This document shows positions 46,796-57,137 of a stretch of DNA of 64,000 bases, piece by piece (position 1 is the stretch's first letter; every line of letters begins with the position of its first letter). Source of the stretch: an uncultured Clostridia bacterium (GTDB taxonomy: Bacteria; Bacillota; Clostridia; TANB77; CAG-508); NCBI GenBank assembly GCA_934133005.1, contig CAKPAI010000003.1:62001-126000 (forward strand), in the 5' to 3' direction. The notes below the pieces were generated by a model. It saw nothing but the letters and a program-made list of their open reading frames with translations, was not told where the DNA came from and made no database searches. A program made the position numbers and the translations under genes.

Positions 46796-47257
46796 CTAAT
46801 TCCATTTGAAAGCTCTTTTCATTGAGCTTATATTGTTTCTTTGAATTATAATATCATCATTATTTTCATTTTCTAGAGTTATTGTTTCATCATCAAATTT
46901 TTTTAGTATTCCCTCTAACTCTTTTTTCTTTTCAATTGCTTTAAATAATTTTAAATTTATTTCTTCATTTAGATTTAGTTGCAAATGCTTGTCAGTTCTT
47001 ATATTTCGTTCAATTCCTGGAGAAGATATCTCCAAAAAATATTGATCTTTAATATAATTTGCACTGTCTAACATATCTGTTATTGCATCATTTACTTTTT
47101 CACAGTCATTTAAGCTAATTCCATCTTCATTATCAATAAATATTCTTAAATAATAGTCTTTGCCTTCTTTTACATACATAATATCATATATAGAATATCC
47201 TAAATCATTGATAGTTTTTGAAACTAAGCTCTCCACTTTTTCTTCTATCTTTGACAC
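46796..47257 (-). CDS. rimP: Ribosome maturation factor RimP
   Basis: A 153-residue RimP with the N-terminal domain ending DQYFLEISSPGIERNIRTDKHLQ and a C-terminal SH3-like domain. The start codon is GTG at 47257, 6 bases after AAGGAGG. First gene of the nusA-infB operon; a stable hairpin sits in its leader. Confidence 0.95.
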   Translation of the reverse strand: MSKIEEKVESLVSKTINDLGYSIYDIMYVKEGKDYYLRIFIDNEDGISLNDCEKVNDAITDMLDSANYIKDQYFLEISSPGIERNIRTDKHLQLNLNEEINLKLFKAIEKKKELEGILKKFDDETITLENENNDDIIIQRNNISSMKRAFKWN

Positions 47258-47280
47258 TTTTTCCTCCTTATACGTTTCAG

Positions 47281-47309
47281 AAGAGTGGATTTTGTTTCCA
47301 CTCTTCTGT
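47281..47309 (-). promoter_or_regulatory. Leader hairpin upstream of rimP
   Basis: Perfect 10-bp inverted repeat AGAAGAGTGG / CCACTCTTCT about 25 bases upstream of the rimP start. It has no T-run on the minus strand, so it is more likely a leader structure than a terminator. Confidence 0.45.
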
Positions 47310-47416
47310 CTCTCTTGCTATGTCTTTATTATTGTACCCCATTTTCTGGAAAAAATCAATAGTTTTCATGATTTTTTCAGTAATTTTGTGTAAAATTTCT
47401 TCATAATTTTCTAAAG

Positions 47417-47446
47417 TTGACGTAATATCAAGCTTTGTGCTATAAT
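47417..47446 (+). promoter_or_regulatory. Promoter of the 47541 gene pair
   Basis: TTGACG, 18 bases, TATAAT on the plus strand, about 95 bases before the ATG. Confidence 0.6.
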
Positions 47447-47540
47447 GAATATTAAGATTTTATGTCTTTGTTGACAAGAAAGGAGTTATTTTTAGCACTT
47501 TGACAATTTAAAATGTTTTTAAAGAAAGGATGCACTTTGT

Positions 47541-48392
47541 ATGATTCCATCTGTAAAAGTTCCGCGGATTCCTCTGTTTTTTTGCAAGCTTGGCAAATTT
47601 ATTGTTGCTATTGCAAAAATAACTCTTATTATTTTAATAGCAGGTTATGATTTTCCTATGGGTACAGAATTTATGGAAAGGCAAAATATTTCCATCATTA
47701 TTGGTGCTATTTCAATGGTTATTTTTATAATTCTGGATTTTCTGCATGTCATTTTTGACGAAGCAGCCAATGAGGAGGAACAAACACCAGTATCAAATAT
47801 TATGTTTTTTATTAGTGCTGGTTGTTCGATTACAGCTTGTATAATGGTTGCAATAATGTGCGTTTTACCGGATATTATAACGATACCTGGCGATCCCATT
47901 GAGGTTACCAAACAAGTTTCAGGAAAAAACACGATTCAAACGAACTATATTTTTAAGTATGTAGAGGCTGAATCTGACAAGCCCTTATATCCTATTAATT
48001 TGGAACAAAGTGGCGTTGTTATTCTTAGTATGTCAAGTACTGATGAATTATTTGTTCGAGATTTTATTTCAAATAATACAGATTTATTGTCTTCTCACAC
48101 ATTGATGTTCAATAATGGTGTTTTAAATAAAATGCCTGAGACTCAAGACCTATATGCTTTGGAATTTTATGACATCCAAACCAGTATGACGGAGCTTCTT
48201 GAAAGTCAAAATATTACATTTGACGTTCTTTATGTTGGCTCTCCTAATTTAAGTAATTATAGTGGAGAACCTTTTAAACATAATACGCGTTTAATTGTAG
48301 TGACACAAGAAACAGTAACTGCCGAAGAAAAAGCTTTACTTAATAAAAGCTTTGCAACAGTAAAAGTCATCAGCATTAAAACTGTAAAGTAA
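47541..48392 (+). CDS. Membrane protein of unknown function, foreign-looking
   Basis: A 283-residue protein with about three membrane helices (about 15-35, 50-70, 88-110) and a soluble C-terminal alpha/beta part (SGVVILSMSSTDELFVRDFI..., FDVLYVGSPN, RLIVVTQE). AAAGGA precedes the ATG. Codon choice has more C and G in third positions than its neighbours, and codon 9 is CGG, otherwise unused as a sense codon here. It is 14 bases upstream of a VWA protein, so the two likely act together. No family recognised. Confidence 0.65.
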   Translation: MIPSVKVPRIPLFFCKLGKFIVAIAKITLIILIAGYDFPMGTEFMERQNISIIIGAISMVIFIILDFLHVIFDEAANEEEQTPVSNIMFFISAGCSITACIMVAIMCVLPDIITIPGDPIEVTKQVSGKNTIQTNYIFKYVEAESDKPLYPINLEQSGVVILSMSSTDELFVRDFISNNTDLLSSHTLMFNNGVLNKMPETQDLYALEFYDIQTSMTELLESQNITFDVLYVGSPNLSNYSGEPFKHNTRLIVVTQETVTAEEKALLNKSFATVKVISIKTVK

Positions 48393-48406
48393 GGAGTTTC
48401 TATTTT

Positions 48407-49022
48407 ATGAGAAATGTAAAAAAATTCTGGAACATCATTTGGTTTATTATGAGCATTATAATGGTCTTTTGTGCATCAACACTTCTTGCATTTTCTGGAA
48501 ATTACCTTTCCAAGGAAACCTACACAGTGCATGATGTCATTACTCATTATGAGGAGGGTGAACCCACTGTCACTGTTGAGACACAAGTTACGGAAATTCC
48601 ACTTCAGAAGGACTTGGATATTCCAGGTCTGTTTGATTTGTCAAGTCCAGATACTTTAATTCTTTTTGACATTTCAGGCTCCATGCAAGAAAGTGTCACA
48701 TCTTTCTATACGGAAAACTTGGAATTTTTCCAGTCTGGTCACGATATCTGGTATTTTAATACCGATATTCAAAAAGGCACCGATATAAATACAATTACGT
48801 TTGGTGGAGACACTAACGTTATAATGGCAATCAATACTGCCAGTTTAGCTGGATATAAAAACATTTTAATCTTTTCCGACATGGAACAGACTGTCAAAAT
48901 CTGATGATAGTAACCTTAGTATTTACATCTTGTCGCCTAGCGAAATAACCAACCACAGTGTAATTGAACAACTTAAAGATTGCACTGGTATAGAGTCACT
49001 CAAGCTTTTAGAGATTGATTAA
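48407..49022 (+). CDS. Membrane-anchored VWA-like protein, apparent +1 frameshift near its end
   Basis: A 204-residue protein if the frame is restored. An N-terminal membrane helix (about 10-30) precedes a VWA-like domain with the MIDAS motif D-I-S-G-S (in LILFDISGSMQ, about 85-95). The open frame stops at TGA (48902-48904) after ...SDMEQTVKI. The +1 frame continues at once with DDSNLSIYILSPSEITNHS... to a stop at 49022, giving a plausible last strand and helix. Either a +1 shift at ATC-TGA or an extra A in AAAA would explain it. Cotranscribed with the 47541 gene. Confidence 0.6.
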
Positions 49023-49048
49023 AAATCTTTGAACAATATTGTGCTCTA

Positions 49049-49100
49049 AAAAGTCGACCACTAGAAATGTGAAAAAACATTCTGGTGGCCGTCTTTTTTT
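49049..49100. terminator. Bidirectional terminator between the VWA gene and recG
   Basis: Long stem AAAAAG-CG-CCAC-AGAAATGT / ACATTCT-GTGG-CG-CTTTTTTT with small bulges, between convergent genes. Confidence 0.8.
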
Positions 49101-51147
49101 ATAATTCAATTCTTTCTTCTCTTAACTTTTGAACAGATGATTTTAACCTTTTGTTCTTTTCTAATTCTAGTTTAGAGTCTTCATCTTCTATATCCATAGC
49201 TACAACTTGTGCTAATTTTAATAATTTTATATCATCAAAAATATTTGCTATTTTAAACTCCGGAAGTCCATGTTGCTTTGTTCCAAAAAACTCTCCAGAT
49301 CCACGTAATTCTAAGTCCTTTTCCGCGATTTTAAATCCATCATCTGTGTCAACCATAGTTTTCATACGTTGCTTTACAATGTTTGAATTACTATCATACT
49401 TTAGTATACAGTACGATTGAAATTCTCCTCTCCCTACTCTTCCTCTTAGCTGATGAAGTTGAGCCAAACCAAATCTTTCAGCATTTTCAATAACCATAAT
49501 ATTAGAGTTTGGTACATCTACACCAACTTCAATTACAGTTGTTGATATTAATATGCTTATTTTATTTTCTTTAAAATCCTGCATTACTTTTTCTTTTTCT
49601 TTAGGTTTCATTTTTCCATGAAGTATAGCGACATTGTAATCTTTGAAAACTTCTTCTTTATAACTTTTGGCAAGCTCTTCTACAGATTTTACCTCTTCCA
49701 TTTCCTCGTTTTCATCAACAAACGGACATACAATATATGCTTGCCTTCCTTCATTAACATTTTTCTTTATAAACTCATTTATTCTATCTGTCATATTTTT
49801 TCTAACTGCTAAAGTTTCTATTTTTTTTCTATTGGGTGGTAGTTCATCAATTATAGATATATCCAAATCTCCATAAACTATAATTGCAAGAGTTCTTGGA
49901 ATTGGAGTAGCAGTCATTACTAACACGTCTGGGTTGTTTCCTTTTGCTGCAATTTTACTTCTCTGCTTTACTCCAAATCTATGTTGTTCATCTGTTATAA
50001 CGAGTCCAAGCTTGCTAAATTCAACGTTATCCTCTAGTAAAGAATGTGTTCCTATGAGAATATCTATTTCTCCATTTTTTAGTCTCTCTAATACATTTTC
50101 TTTTTGTTTTTTTGTTAAACTACTAATTAAAAGTTCACATCTAATTCCAAACTTCTCTAAAATTTTATTGAAATTTACCAAATGCTGACTTGCTAAAATA
50201 GTAGTTGGTGCCATTACAGCTACTTGATATCCAGACTTTACAGCTTTATATGCCGATATCATTGCAACAACTGTTTTTCCAGAACCAACATCTCCTTGAA
50301 GGAGTCTATTCATAGATTTTTCTGATTCCATATCTTTATCTATTTCTTCTAAAACTCTTAACTGTGCTTTTGTTAATCTAAATGGCAAGCTATTTATAAC
50401 ATCTGACATATGTACATCTTTGCTATATTTTATTCCTTTTATATCAGTATTATACTGGTTTCTTAGGCTAAGTAATGCAAGTTCAAATATCAAAAATTCT
50501 TCAAAAACAAGCCTATTTCTTGCTTTTTCTATGTCTTCCATGTTCTCTGGAAAATGTATCTTTCTTATTGCAGTATTACTATCTAACATTTTATATTTTT
50601 CTACTAAGTATTTAGGCAATGTTTCCTCTATTTTGCAATTTAATGTTAAAAATGCATTTTCTATTATCTGCCTTATATAATTTGTAGATAACTTTTTAGT
50701 AGTTGGATATATTGAAAATATCTTACCAGTATTTTTATTTTCATTTATAGCATCAACTAGAGGTGTATCCATCTCAATTTTGCCAGATTTTACATTTGCT
50801 TTTCCATAAAATTTATATGTTTTATTACTTTGTACTTTAGTACGTATATATTCTTGATTAAACCATGTAACTTGCATTCTTCCTGTTTCATCTTGAACTG
50901 TAGCTTTTGTTATTATCATATTTTTTCTAATTCTTGCAGTTGTAACATTAGACACAACAACTGCCTCTACTACACCACATTCACCATCTTGTAGTTCCGC
51001 AATCTTTTTAATCTTGCTTCTGTCTTCATATGCTCTTGGATAATAATTTATTAGGTCCTCTATAGTAAATATCCCTAAAGAGTTTAACAATTCAAGTCTA
51101 CTTGGCCCAACTCCTTTTACAAATTGAACACTCTCTTTTAAATCCAT
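49099..51147 (-). CDS. recG: ATP-dependent DNA helicase RecG
   Basis: A 682-residue RecG with an N-terminal wedge/OB domain. Helicase motifs are RLLQGDVGSGKTVVAMISAYK (Walker A, about 290), TDEQHRFG (DEQH box), VMTATPIPRTLA and GRVGRGEFQSYC. It remodels stalled forks and recombination intermediates. Normal length; normal start at ATG 51147. Confidence 0.97.
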   Translation of the reverse strand: MDLKESVQFVKGVGPSRLELLNSLGIFTIEDLINYYPRAYEDRSKIKKIAELQDGECGVVEAVVVSNVTTARIRKNMIITKATVQDETGRMQVTWFNQEYIRTKVQSNKTYKFYGKANVKSGKIEMDTPLVDAINENKNTGKIFSIYPTTKKLSTNYIRQIIENAFLTLNCKIEETLPKYLVEKYKMLDSNTAIRKIHFPENMEDIEKARNRLVFEEFLIFELALLSLRNQYNTDIKGIKYSKDVHMSDVINSLPFRLTKAQLRVLEEIDKDMESEKSMNRLLQGDVGSGKTVVAMISAYKAVKSGYQVAVMAPTTILASQHLVNFNKILEKFGIRCELLISSLTKKQKENVLERLKNGEIDILIGTHSLLEDNVEFSKLGLVITDEQHRFGVKQRSKIAAKGNNPDVLVMTATPIPRTLAIIVYGDLDISIIDELPPNRKKIETLAVRKNMTDRINEFIKKNVNEGRQAYIVCPFVDENEEMEEVKSVEELAKSYKEEVFKDYNVAILHGKMKPKEKEKVMQDFKENKISILISTTVIEVGVDVPNSNIMVIENAERFGLAQLHQLRGRVGRGEFQSYCILKYDSNSNIVKQRMKTMVDTDDGFKIAEKDLELRGSGEFFGTKQHGLPEFKIANIFDDIKLLKLAQVVAMDIEDEDSKLELEKNKRLKSSVQKLREERIEL

Positions 51148-51205
51148 AACTTTTCCCTTATTTTAATTTTCTTTACTATATCACAAACAATTGTTTTTGT
51201 CTAGT

Positions 51206-51245
51206 AAAAAAAATAAAATAACTACCATTTGATAGTTATTATTTT
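51206..51245 (-). terminator. Terminator of the copy 3 surface gene
   Basis: Minus-strand AATAACTA - TCAAATG - GTAGTTATT followed by a long T-rich run. Confidence 0.65.
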
Positions 51246-51273
51246 ATATCTCTTATATAATTTAAATTAAGAT

Positions 51274-52940
<1,667 letters not shown>

Positions 52941-53183
52941 TTGTTTTTCCTCCGTTTTTTTATTACTTTTATTTTTCTCCTATTTTTTCTCTTTTATTCT
53001 TTTTGCAAAAATAGTTTATCATAACAAATTTATTTTTGCAATATGTTTTATCTTGCATTTTTGTATTTCAAAAAATTCAAGCTATACTACACATACTATT
53101 TTTTAATAAATATTGAAACTTCCAATTTATTGTGATACATTTTTCTTGATATTTCATATTATATTTTAGGAGTGTGATTTTAA

Positions 53184-54233
53184 ATGAAAAATTATAAACT
53201 TGCCATAGTTGGAGCAACTGGTGTTGTTGGCCGAATGATGTTAAAAGTATTAGAAGAAGAAAGGCTTCCAATATGCGAGTATAAATTATTTGCTTCAAAA
53301 AATTCTGCTGGTACTAAAATAAAATTTATGGGCTCAGAATATACAGTAAATGAATTAACAGAACATTCTTTTGACGAAGGTTTTGACTTTGCATTATTTT
53401 CAGCAGGAGCCGCAACCTCAAAAAAATTTTCACCAATAGCTGCATCAAATGGTTGCATAGTAATTGATAATAGTAGTGCTTTTAGAATGGATCCAGAAGT
53501 TCCTTTAGTAGTTCCTGAAGTTAATCCATATGATATTTCTAAAAATAATGGAATTATTGCTAATCCTAATTGTTCTACAATTCAAGCAGTCGTTCCATTA
53601 AAAGTTCTAGATGATAAATATTCTATAAAAAGAATTGTATATTCTACATATCAAGCTGTATCTGGCGCTGGAAAAAATGGTATTTTAGACCTAGAAAATG
53701 GTATTGAAAATTACAAGAAAAATAACAGCTTTGTGGGACATTTTGAAAAACAAAATTCCAATGACTACACACTAAGAAAATTTGAATACCCTATATTTAA
53801 TAATTGCTTGCCTCATATAGATGTATTTTTAGACAATGGATATACTAAAGAAGAAGAAAAAATGATAAATGAAACAAGAAAAATTTTAGGAAAACCTAAC
53901 TTAAATATAACTGCCACATGTGTGAGAGTTCCTGTTTTTAACTCTCATAGTGAAAGTATAAATATTGAGTTTGAAAACTCTTTTGATATTAATGAGGTTG
54001 TATCATTACTTGATAATACTCCAGGAATTATTTTGATGGATAATCCTAAAGAAAATATATTTCCATTAGCTCAGGATTCAACTAGTCACAATGAAGTTTT
54101 TGTTGGCAGAATTAGACGCGATTATAGCATCCCTAATGGACTAAATCTTTGGGTAGTCGCAGATAACATTAGAAAAGGTGCTGCAACTAATAGTATACAA
54201 ATACTAGAAAAAATTTTAGAAACTAATAAATAA
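53184..54233 (+). CDS. asd: Aspartate-semialdehyde dehydrogenase
   Basis: A 349-residue enzyme with an N-terminal NADP fold (LAIVGATGVVGRMMLKVLEEE), the catalytic cysteine in IANPNCSTIQAVVPL (about 130) and RIRRDYSIPNGLNLWVVADN near the end. It makes aspartate semialdehyde for lysine, threonine, methionine and diaminopimelate, and is also the substrate source for the EctB-like enzyme at 1409. AGGAG precedes the ATG. Monocistronic, with its own terminator. Confidence 0.97.
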   Translation: MKNYKLAIVGATGVVGRMMLKVLEEERLPICEYKLFASKNSAGTKIKFMGSEYTVNELTEHSFDEGFDFALFSAGAATSKKFSPIAASNGCIVIDNSSAFRMDPEVPLVVPEVNPYDISKNNGIIANPNCSTIQAVVPLKVLDDKYSIKRIVYSTYQAVSGAGKNGILDLENGIENYKKNNSFVGHFEKQNSNDYTLRKFEYPIFNNCLPHIDVFLDNGYTKEEEKMINETRKILGKPNLNITATCVRVPVFNSHSESINIEFENSFDINEVVSLLDNTPGIILMDNPKENIFPLAQDSTSHNEVFVGRIRRDYSIPNGLNLWVVADNIRKGAATNSIQILEKILETNK

Positions 54234-54235
54234 TA

Positions 54236-54278
54236 AAAATACAGTTATAGTATCATAAAATGCTATAACTGTATTTTT
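54236..54278. terminator. Terminator of asd
   Basis: Perfect stem AATACAGTTATAG / CTATAACTGTATT with T5 on the plus strand. It also serves the convergent 54280 gene. Confidence 0.85.
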
Positions 54279-54279
54279 A

Positions 54280-54576
54280 TTATCTTTCTTCTAGTTCAGG
54301 TTCTTCAGTATCAGGAATATGACCTTCTGCTAAAACTCTTAATTCATCAGCAACAAGACCTTCTCCACGTTTTAATTTTCTCTCTAGAAACCTTACCCCA
54401 TCAATTCCAATGAATCTTGCTAATTTTCTTTTTGCCTCATCATAATCTGGATTTTCTTTTTTCTTTGAATGTCCTGATGTTAATTTTTTTTCATATTCTT
54501 TCGTTAGTGTATTATATTCTTCGATAAATCTTGAAGCTTCTTCAGGTGATTCAAAACATTCTTTCCACCATGCCAT
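54280..54576 (-). CDS. Hypothetical protein, 98 aa
   Basis: A charged, helical soluble protein (MAWWKECFESPEEASRFI..., ARFIGIDGVRFLERKLKRGEG). No family recognised. AAGGAG precedes the ATG. Single gene between asd and a toxin-antitoxin pair. Confidence 0.65.
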   Translation of the reverse strand: MAWWKECFESPEEASRFIEEYNTLTKEYEKKLTSGHSKKKENPDYDEAKRKLARFIGIDGVRFLERKLKRGEGLVADELRVLAEGHIPDTEEPELEER

Positions 54577-54669
54577 AATTATAATTTTTCTCCTTATATT
54601 TTTTATTTATTTTACAATAAATTCCAACATAAGTCAACCTTTTATGTTATTCTTTGTGTATAATACCCT

Positions 54670-54900
54670 TTATGCAACTTTTTCTTTATAGTTCACAATA
54701 GTAATCTCTGTTGCTAATTGCTTTAATTGATTAACAATTTTTTCAATATTCTCTGCTGTCTCATCATCAAAATATTGTTCTCCACATTGAGTGCATACTT
54801 TCGCAGGAACACCTTTAATAATTATAATTGTATTTTCTAAATCAACTACATAATTTACAGTCTTTTTTTCTAAATTTCCTTTACACATAAAACAATTCAT
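54670..54900 (-). CDS. YgiT-type zinc-finger antitoxin
   Basis: A 76-residue protein with CFMCKGNLEKKTVNY (CxxC), then GVPAKVCTQCGEQYFDDETAENI (second CxxC). This is the zinc-binding N-terminal part of MqsA/YgiT antitoxins. The HTH half is absent, as in the short antitoxins paired with DUF4258 toxins. The ATG at 54900 overlaps the stop of the toxin gene by one base. Confidence 0.8.
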   Translation of the reverse strand: MNCFMCKGNLEKKTVNYVVDLENTIIIIKGVPAKVCTQCGEQYFDDETAENIEKIVNQLKQLATEITIVNYKEKVA

Positions 54901-55226
54901 TATTTTTTCCTCCTTGTCTTCATATCTTCTTCCCATTTATCTGTATTTGGATAATATGCAGTTATTATATGAACTGTGTCATCACCAATTCCACATACTA
55001 TATGTAACATTTTATTATTTATAGTATATCCCATTATTAAACAACTTGGATATGGATAATCATCATAATAATATTCTATTATCTTTCCATTGTTCAATGC
55101 CGCTTTTACATCAGATATTAGTATATCTCTTTGATTTAATCGATTCAAGCAGTGTTTTGTCCAATCTATTTTTCTTTTTGCTATATATTCTTTTATAATT
55201 TCAATATTTAATATGTCTTTGTTCAA
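54900..55226 (-). CDS. DUF4258 toxin-like protein
   Basis: A 108-residue RelE-like DUF4258 protein: WTKHCLNRLNQRDILISDVKAALNNGKIIEYY, PSCLIMGYT and MLHIVCGIGDDTVHIITAYYPN. TTG at 55226 is chosen because GGAGG lies 8 bases upstream; the longer frame to 55280 has no such site. With the overlapping YgiT-type gene it forms a type II toxin-antitoxin module, toxin first. Confidence 0.8.
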   Translation of the reverse strand: MNKDILNIEIIKEYIAKRKIDWTKHCLNRLNQRDILISDVKAALNNGKIIEYYYDDYPYPSCLIMGYTINNKMLHIVCGIGDDTVHIITAYYPNTDKWEEDMKTRRKK

Positions 55227-55302
55227 TCTATTTTCCTCCTTATCTATTTTAGCATAAAATAGATAATTTATGCAATTCATTTTATGATTTTTCTTACATT
55301 CG

Positions 55303-55935
55303 TTATTCTTTGCAACTAATATGTATATTTTCTATATCTTCCTCAAGTTCTCTCATTACAATATTTTGAATCTGTGCAATCTGCTCTTTTTCCAAATCTT
55401 TTGCTTTAATAACTACATTTACACTATTTCCATTTACAAATATAATAATATCTTCAAATCCTTTATTTTTTATCAAGTTTTCAGAAATCATTAAAGCATT
55501 TCTTATATCATTTATTTTTTTTACTTCTTGCTGAGCTATTTCTCTTTGTGTTTCCGATATTTGATTATTTTCTAATATTTTTTGATAACTCTCTAACATT
55601 TGAGAATACATTTTGTCTCTTTCTAACCTTGATTCTGTAAAATATGAAGAATTCTTTTCTTTTGCAACAGTGTCAAGTACTTCTACATTTTCATCAGAAT
55701 TTACAATATTCATATTTTCATTTTCTTGAATATTTTCCATATTGTTGCTTACTGCTTCACTGCTTACAAGTTGAGCATCACCTAATCCTGCATATTCTTC
55801 TTCATCCATTAAAAGTGAGGTTTTCATAACATTTTCTTCATTAGTTGTATAACTCATGTAACCTGCTGCAATTAGCATAATTGCAATTACTGAAATAATT
55901 ACTTGATTTTTCTTAAATATAGATTTCATATTCAA
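55303..55935 (-). CDS. spoIIIAH: SpoIIIAH
   Basis: A 210-residue protein with an N-terminal membrane helix (about 10-28), an acidic linker and a ring-building YscJ/FliF-like domain at the end (about 115-210: QREIAQQEVKKINDIRNALMISENLIKNKGF). It forms the mother-cell half of the A-Q channel across the intermembrane space of the forespore. Last gene of the spoIIIA cluster. Confidence 0.92.
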   Translation of the reverse strand: MNMKSIFKKNQVIISVIAIMLIAAGYMSYTTNEENVMKTSLLMDEEEYAGLGDAQLVSSEAVSNNMENIQENENMNIVNSDENVEVLDTVAKEKNSSYFTESRLERDKMYSQMLESYQKILENNQISETQREIAQQEVKKINDIRNALMISENLIKNKGFEDIIIFVNGNSVNVVIKAKDLEKEQIAQIQNIVMRELEEDIENIHISCKE

Positions 55936-55947
55936 AATCCTTTCTTT

Positions 55948-56547
55948 TTAATCTTTTTTCATTTCAAATACTTGAATTTTATATGTAGCAAGTCCTGTAA
56001 CCGCTTCTACCGCTTGAATTATATTTGTCTTTACTTCTGCATTTTGGGCACCTTCTGCTGTAACTATCGCTCCCTCAATTTTAGCACTTACAACGCTTTG
56101 AGTTATTGGACTTTTGCCATTTTCTTTTTCTTCATAGATTATATCTTTTTTACTAGAAATTTCATTTGTAATTCTAGTTCCTCCACTTGAATCAGTTTCT
56201 TCCGTTGTAGTCTGTGTTGAATCTTCATCATACATTGGAATTACTCTACTTGTTTGTGAATATGTTACTAACACTTTCACATTTCCGACACCATTTATTT
56301 TTGATAATATATTTTCTAATTTCATTTCTAAATCGTCACTTTTACTATTTTCTTCTTTATTTTCAGCAAGCTTTTTAGTTGAATCTTCAGTTACAATTTT
56401 ATTTTCCTTTTTATTTCCATTCCATATATAATTTATTGCAACAACAGTTATAATTATTACTAAAACAAGCACCACTAAATTTTCAATTTTCTTTTTTTCC
56501 TCGCCATTTGACTCTTTATTAAACAATTTTTTTAACTTTCCATTCAT
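55948..56547 (-). CDS. spoIIIAG: SpoIIIAG
   Basis: A 199-residue protein with one membrane helix (about 25-42) and a ring-building domain (GVGNVKVLVTYSQTSRVIP..., ...VVSAKIEGAIVTAEGAQNAEVKTNIIQAVEAVTGLATYKIQVFEMK). It assembles the large ring of the feeding-tube apparatus. Part of spoIIIAA-AH. Confidence 0.93.
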   Translation of the reverse strand: MNGKLKKLFNKESNGEEKKKIENLVVLVLVIIITVVAINYIWNGNKKENKIVTEDSTKKLAENKEENSKSDDLEMKLENILSKINGVGNVKVLVTYSQTSRVIPMYDEDSTQTTTEETDSSGGTRITNEISSKKDIIYEEKENGKSPITQSVVSAKIEGAIVTAEGAQNAEVKTNIIQAVEAVTGLATYKIQVFEMKKD

Positions 56548-56564
56548 CTTTTTTCTCCTTAGTT

Positions 56565-57131
56565 TTATGTTATCTCTATGTTTTCTTTAGAAACTCCATA
56601 ATTTTGACTTATGTACTCTTTTACTTCATTTTGTTCACTTTCATTTAACTTATAATTATTTACTTTTTGTCCAACTGTAACCATATTTACTACTATTTTC
56701 TCATCTTTTTTACTTGAATTTGACATATATAAAGTTACCTTTTCTATTTCGTAACTATCATCATTCTTAATTTTTACAACTAAATTATCTATTTCATATC
56801 CCTTTCCACTAAGTTTTTCTTTTATATCTGCCTTTAAATTTGAAATATATATATCTTTTATCGTTCTATTACTATTATTTTCATTTTTTCTTTCAAAGTT
56901 TTCTTCTGCTATTTCCGCCTTTTTTTCATAATCACTTAAAATTTCATTTACATCCACTTTTCCTGTAATTTTTTTAGCAACTGGTGATATTATTACAAAT
57001 AAAATATATATTCCTATCACTGATTTTACGTATTTTTTTGAACTTCCATTTGGAAGTATCATTTCAATTATAGTACTTACAACAACTGCTATTACTATTC
57101 CTCTTGCCCAGCTACTAAAAAGACTTATCAT
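56565..57131 (-). CDS. spoIIIAF: SpoIIIAF
   Basis: A 188-residue protein with two N-terminal helices (IVIAVVVSTIIEMILPNGSSKKYVKSVIGIYILFVIISPV; the EMILPNG...KKYVK motif is typical). A ring-building-like domain follows, ending VKEYISQNYGVSKENIEI. Part of the spoIIIA complex. Confidence 0.92.
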   Translation of the reverse strand: MISLFSSWARGIVIAVVVSTIIEMILPNGSSKKYVKSVIGIYILFVIISPVAKKITGKVDVNEILSDYEKKAEIAEENFERKNENNSNRTIKDIYISNLKADIKEKLSGKGYEIDNLVVKIKNDDSYEIEKVTLYMSNSSKKDEKIVVNMVTVGQKVNNYKLNESEQNEVKEYISQNYGVSKENIEIT

Positions 57132-57137
57132 AACTTT

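Noticed and set aside
47462..47503. 13-codon leader peptide upstream of the 47541 gene
   Set aside because: Its frame contains a ribosome-site-like AAGGAG but has no good site of its own and no attenuator follows.
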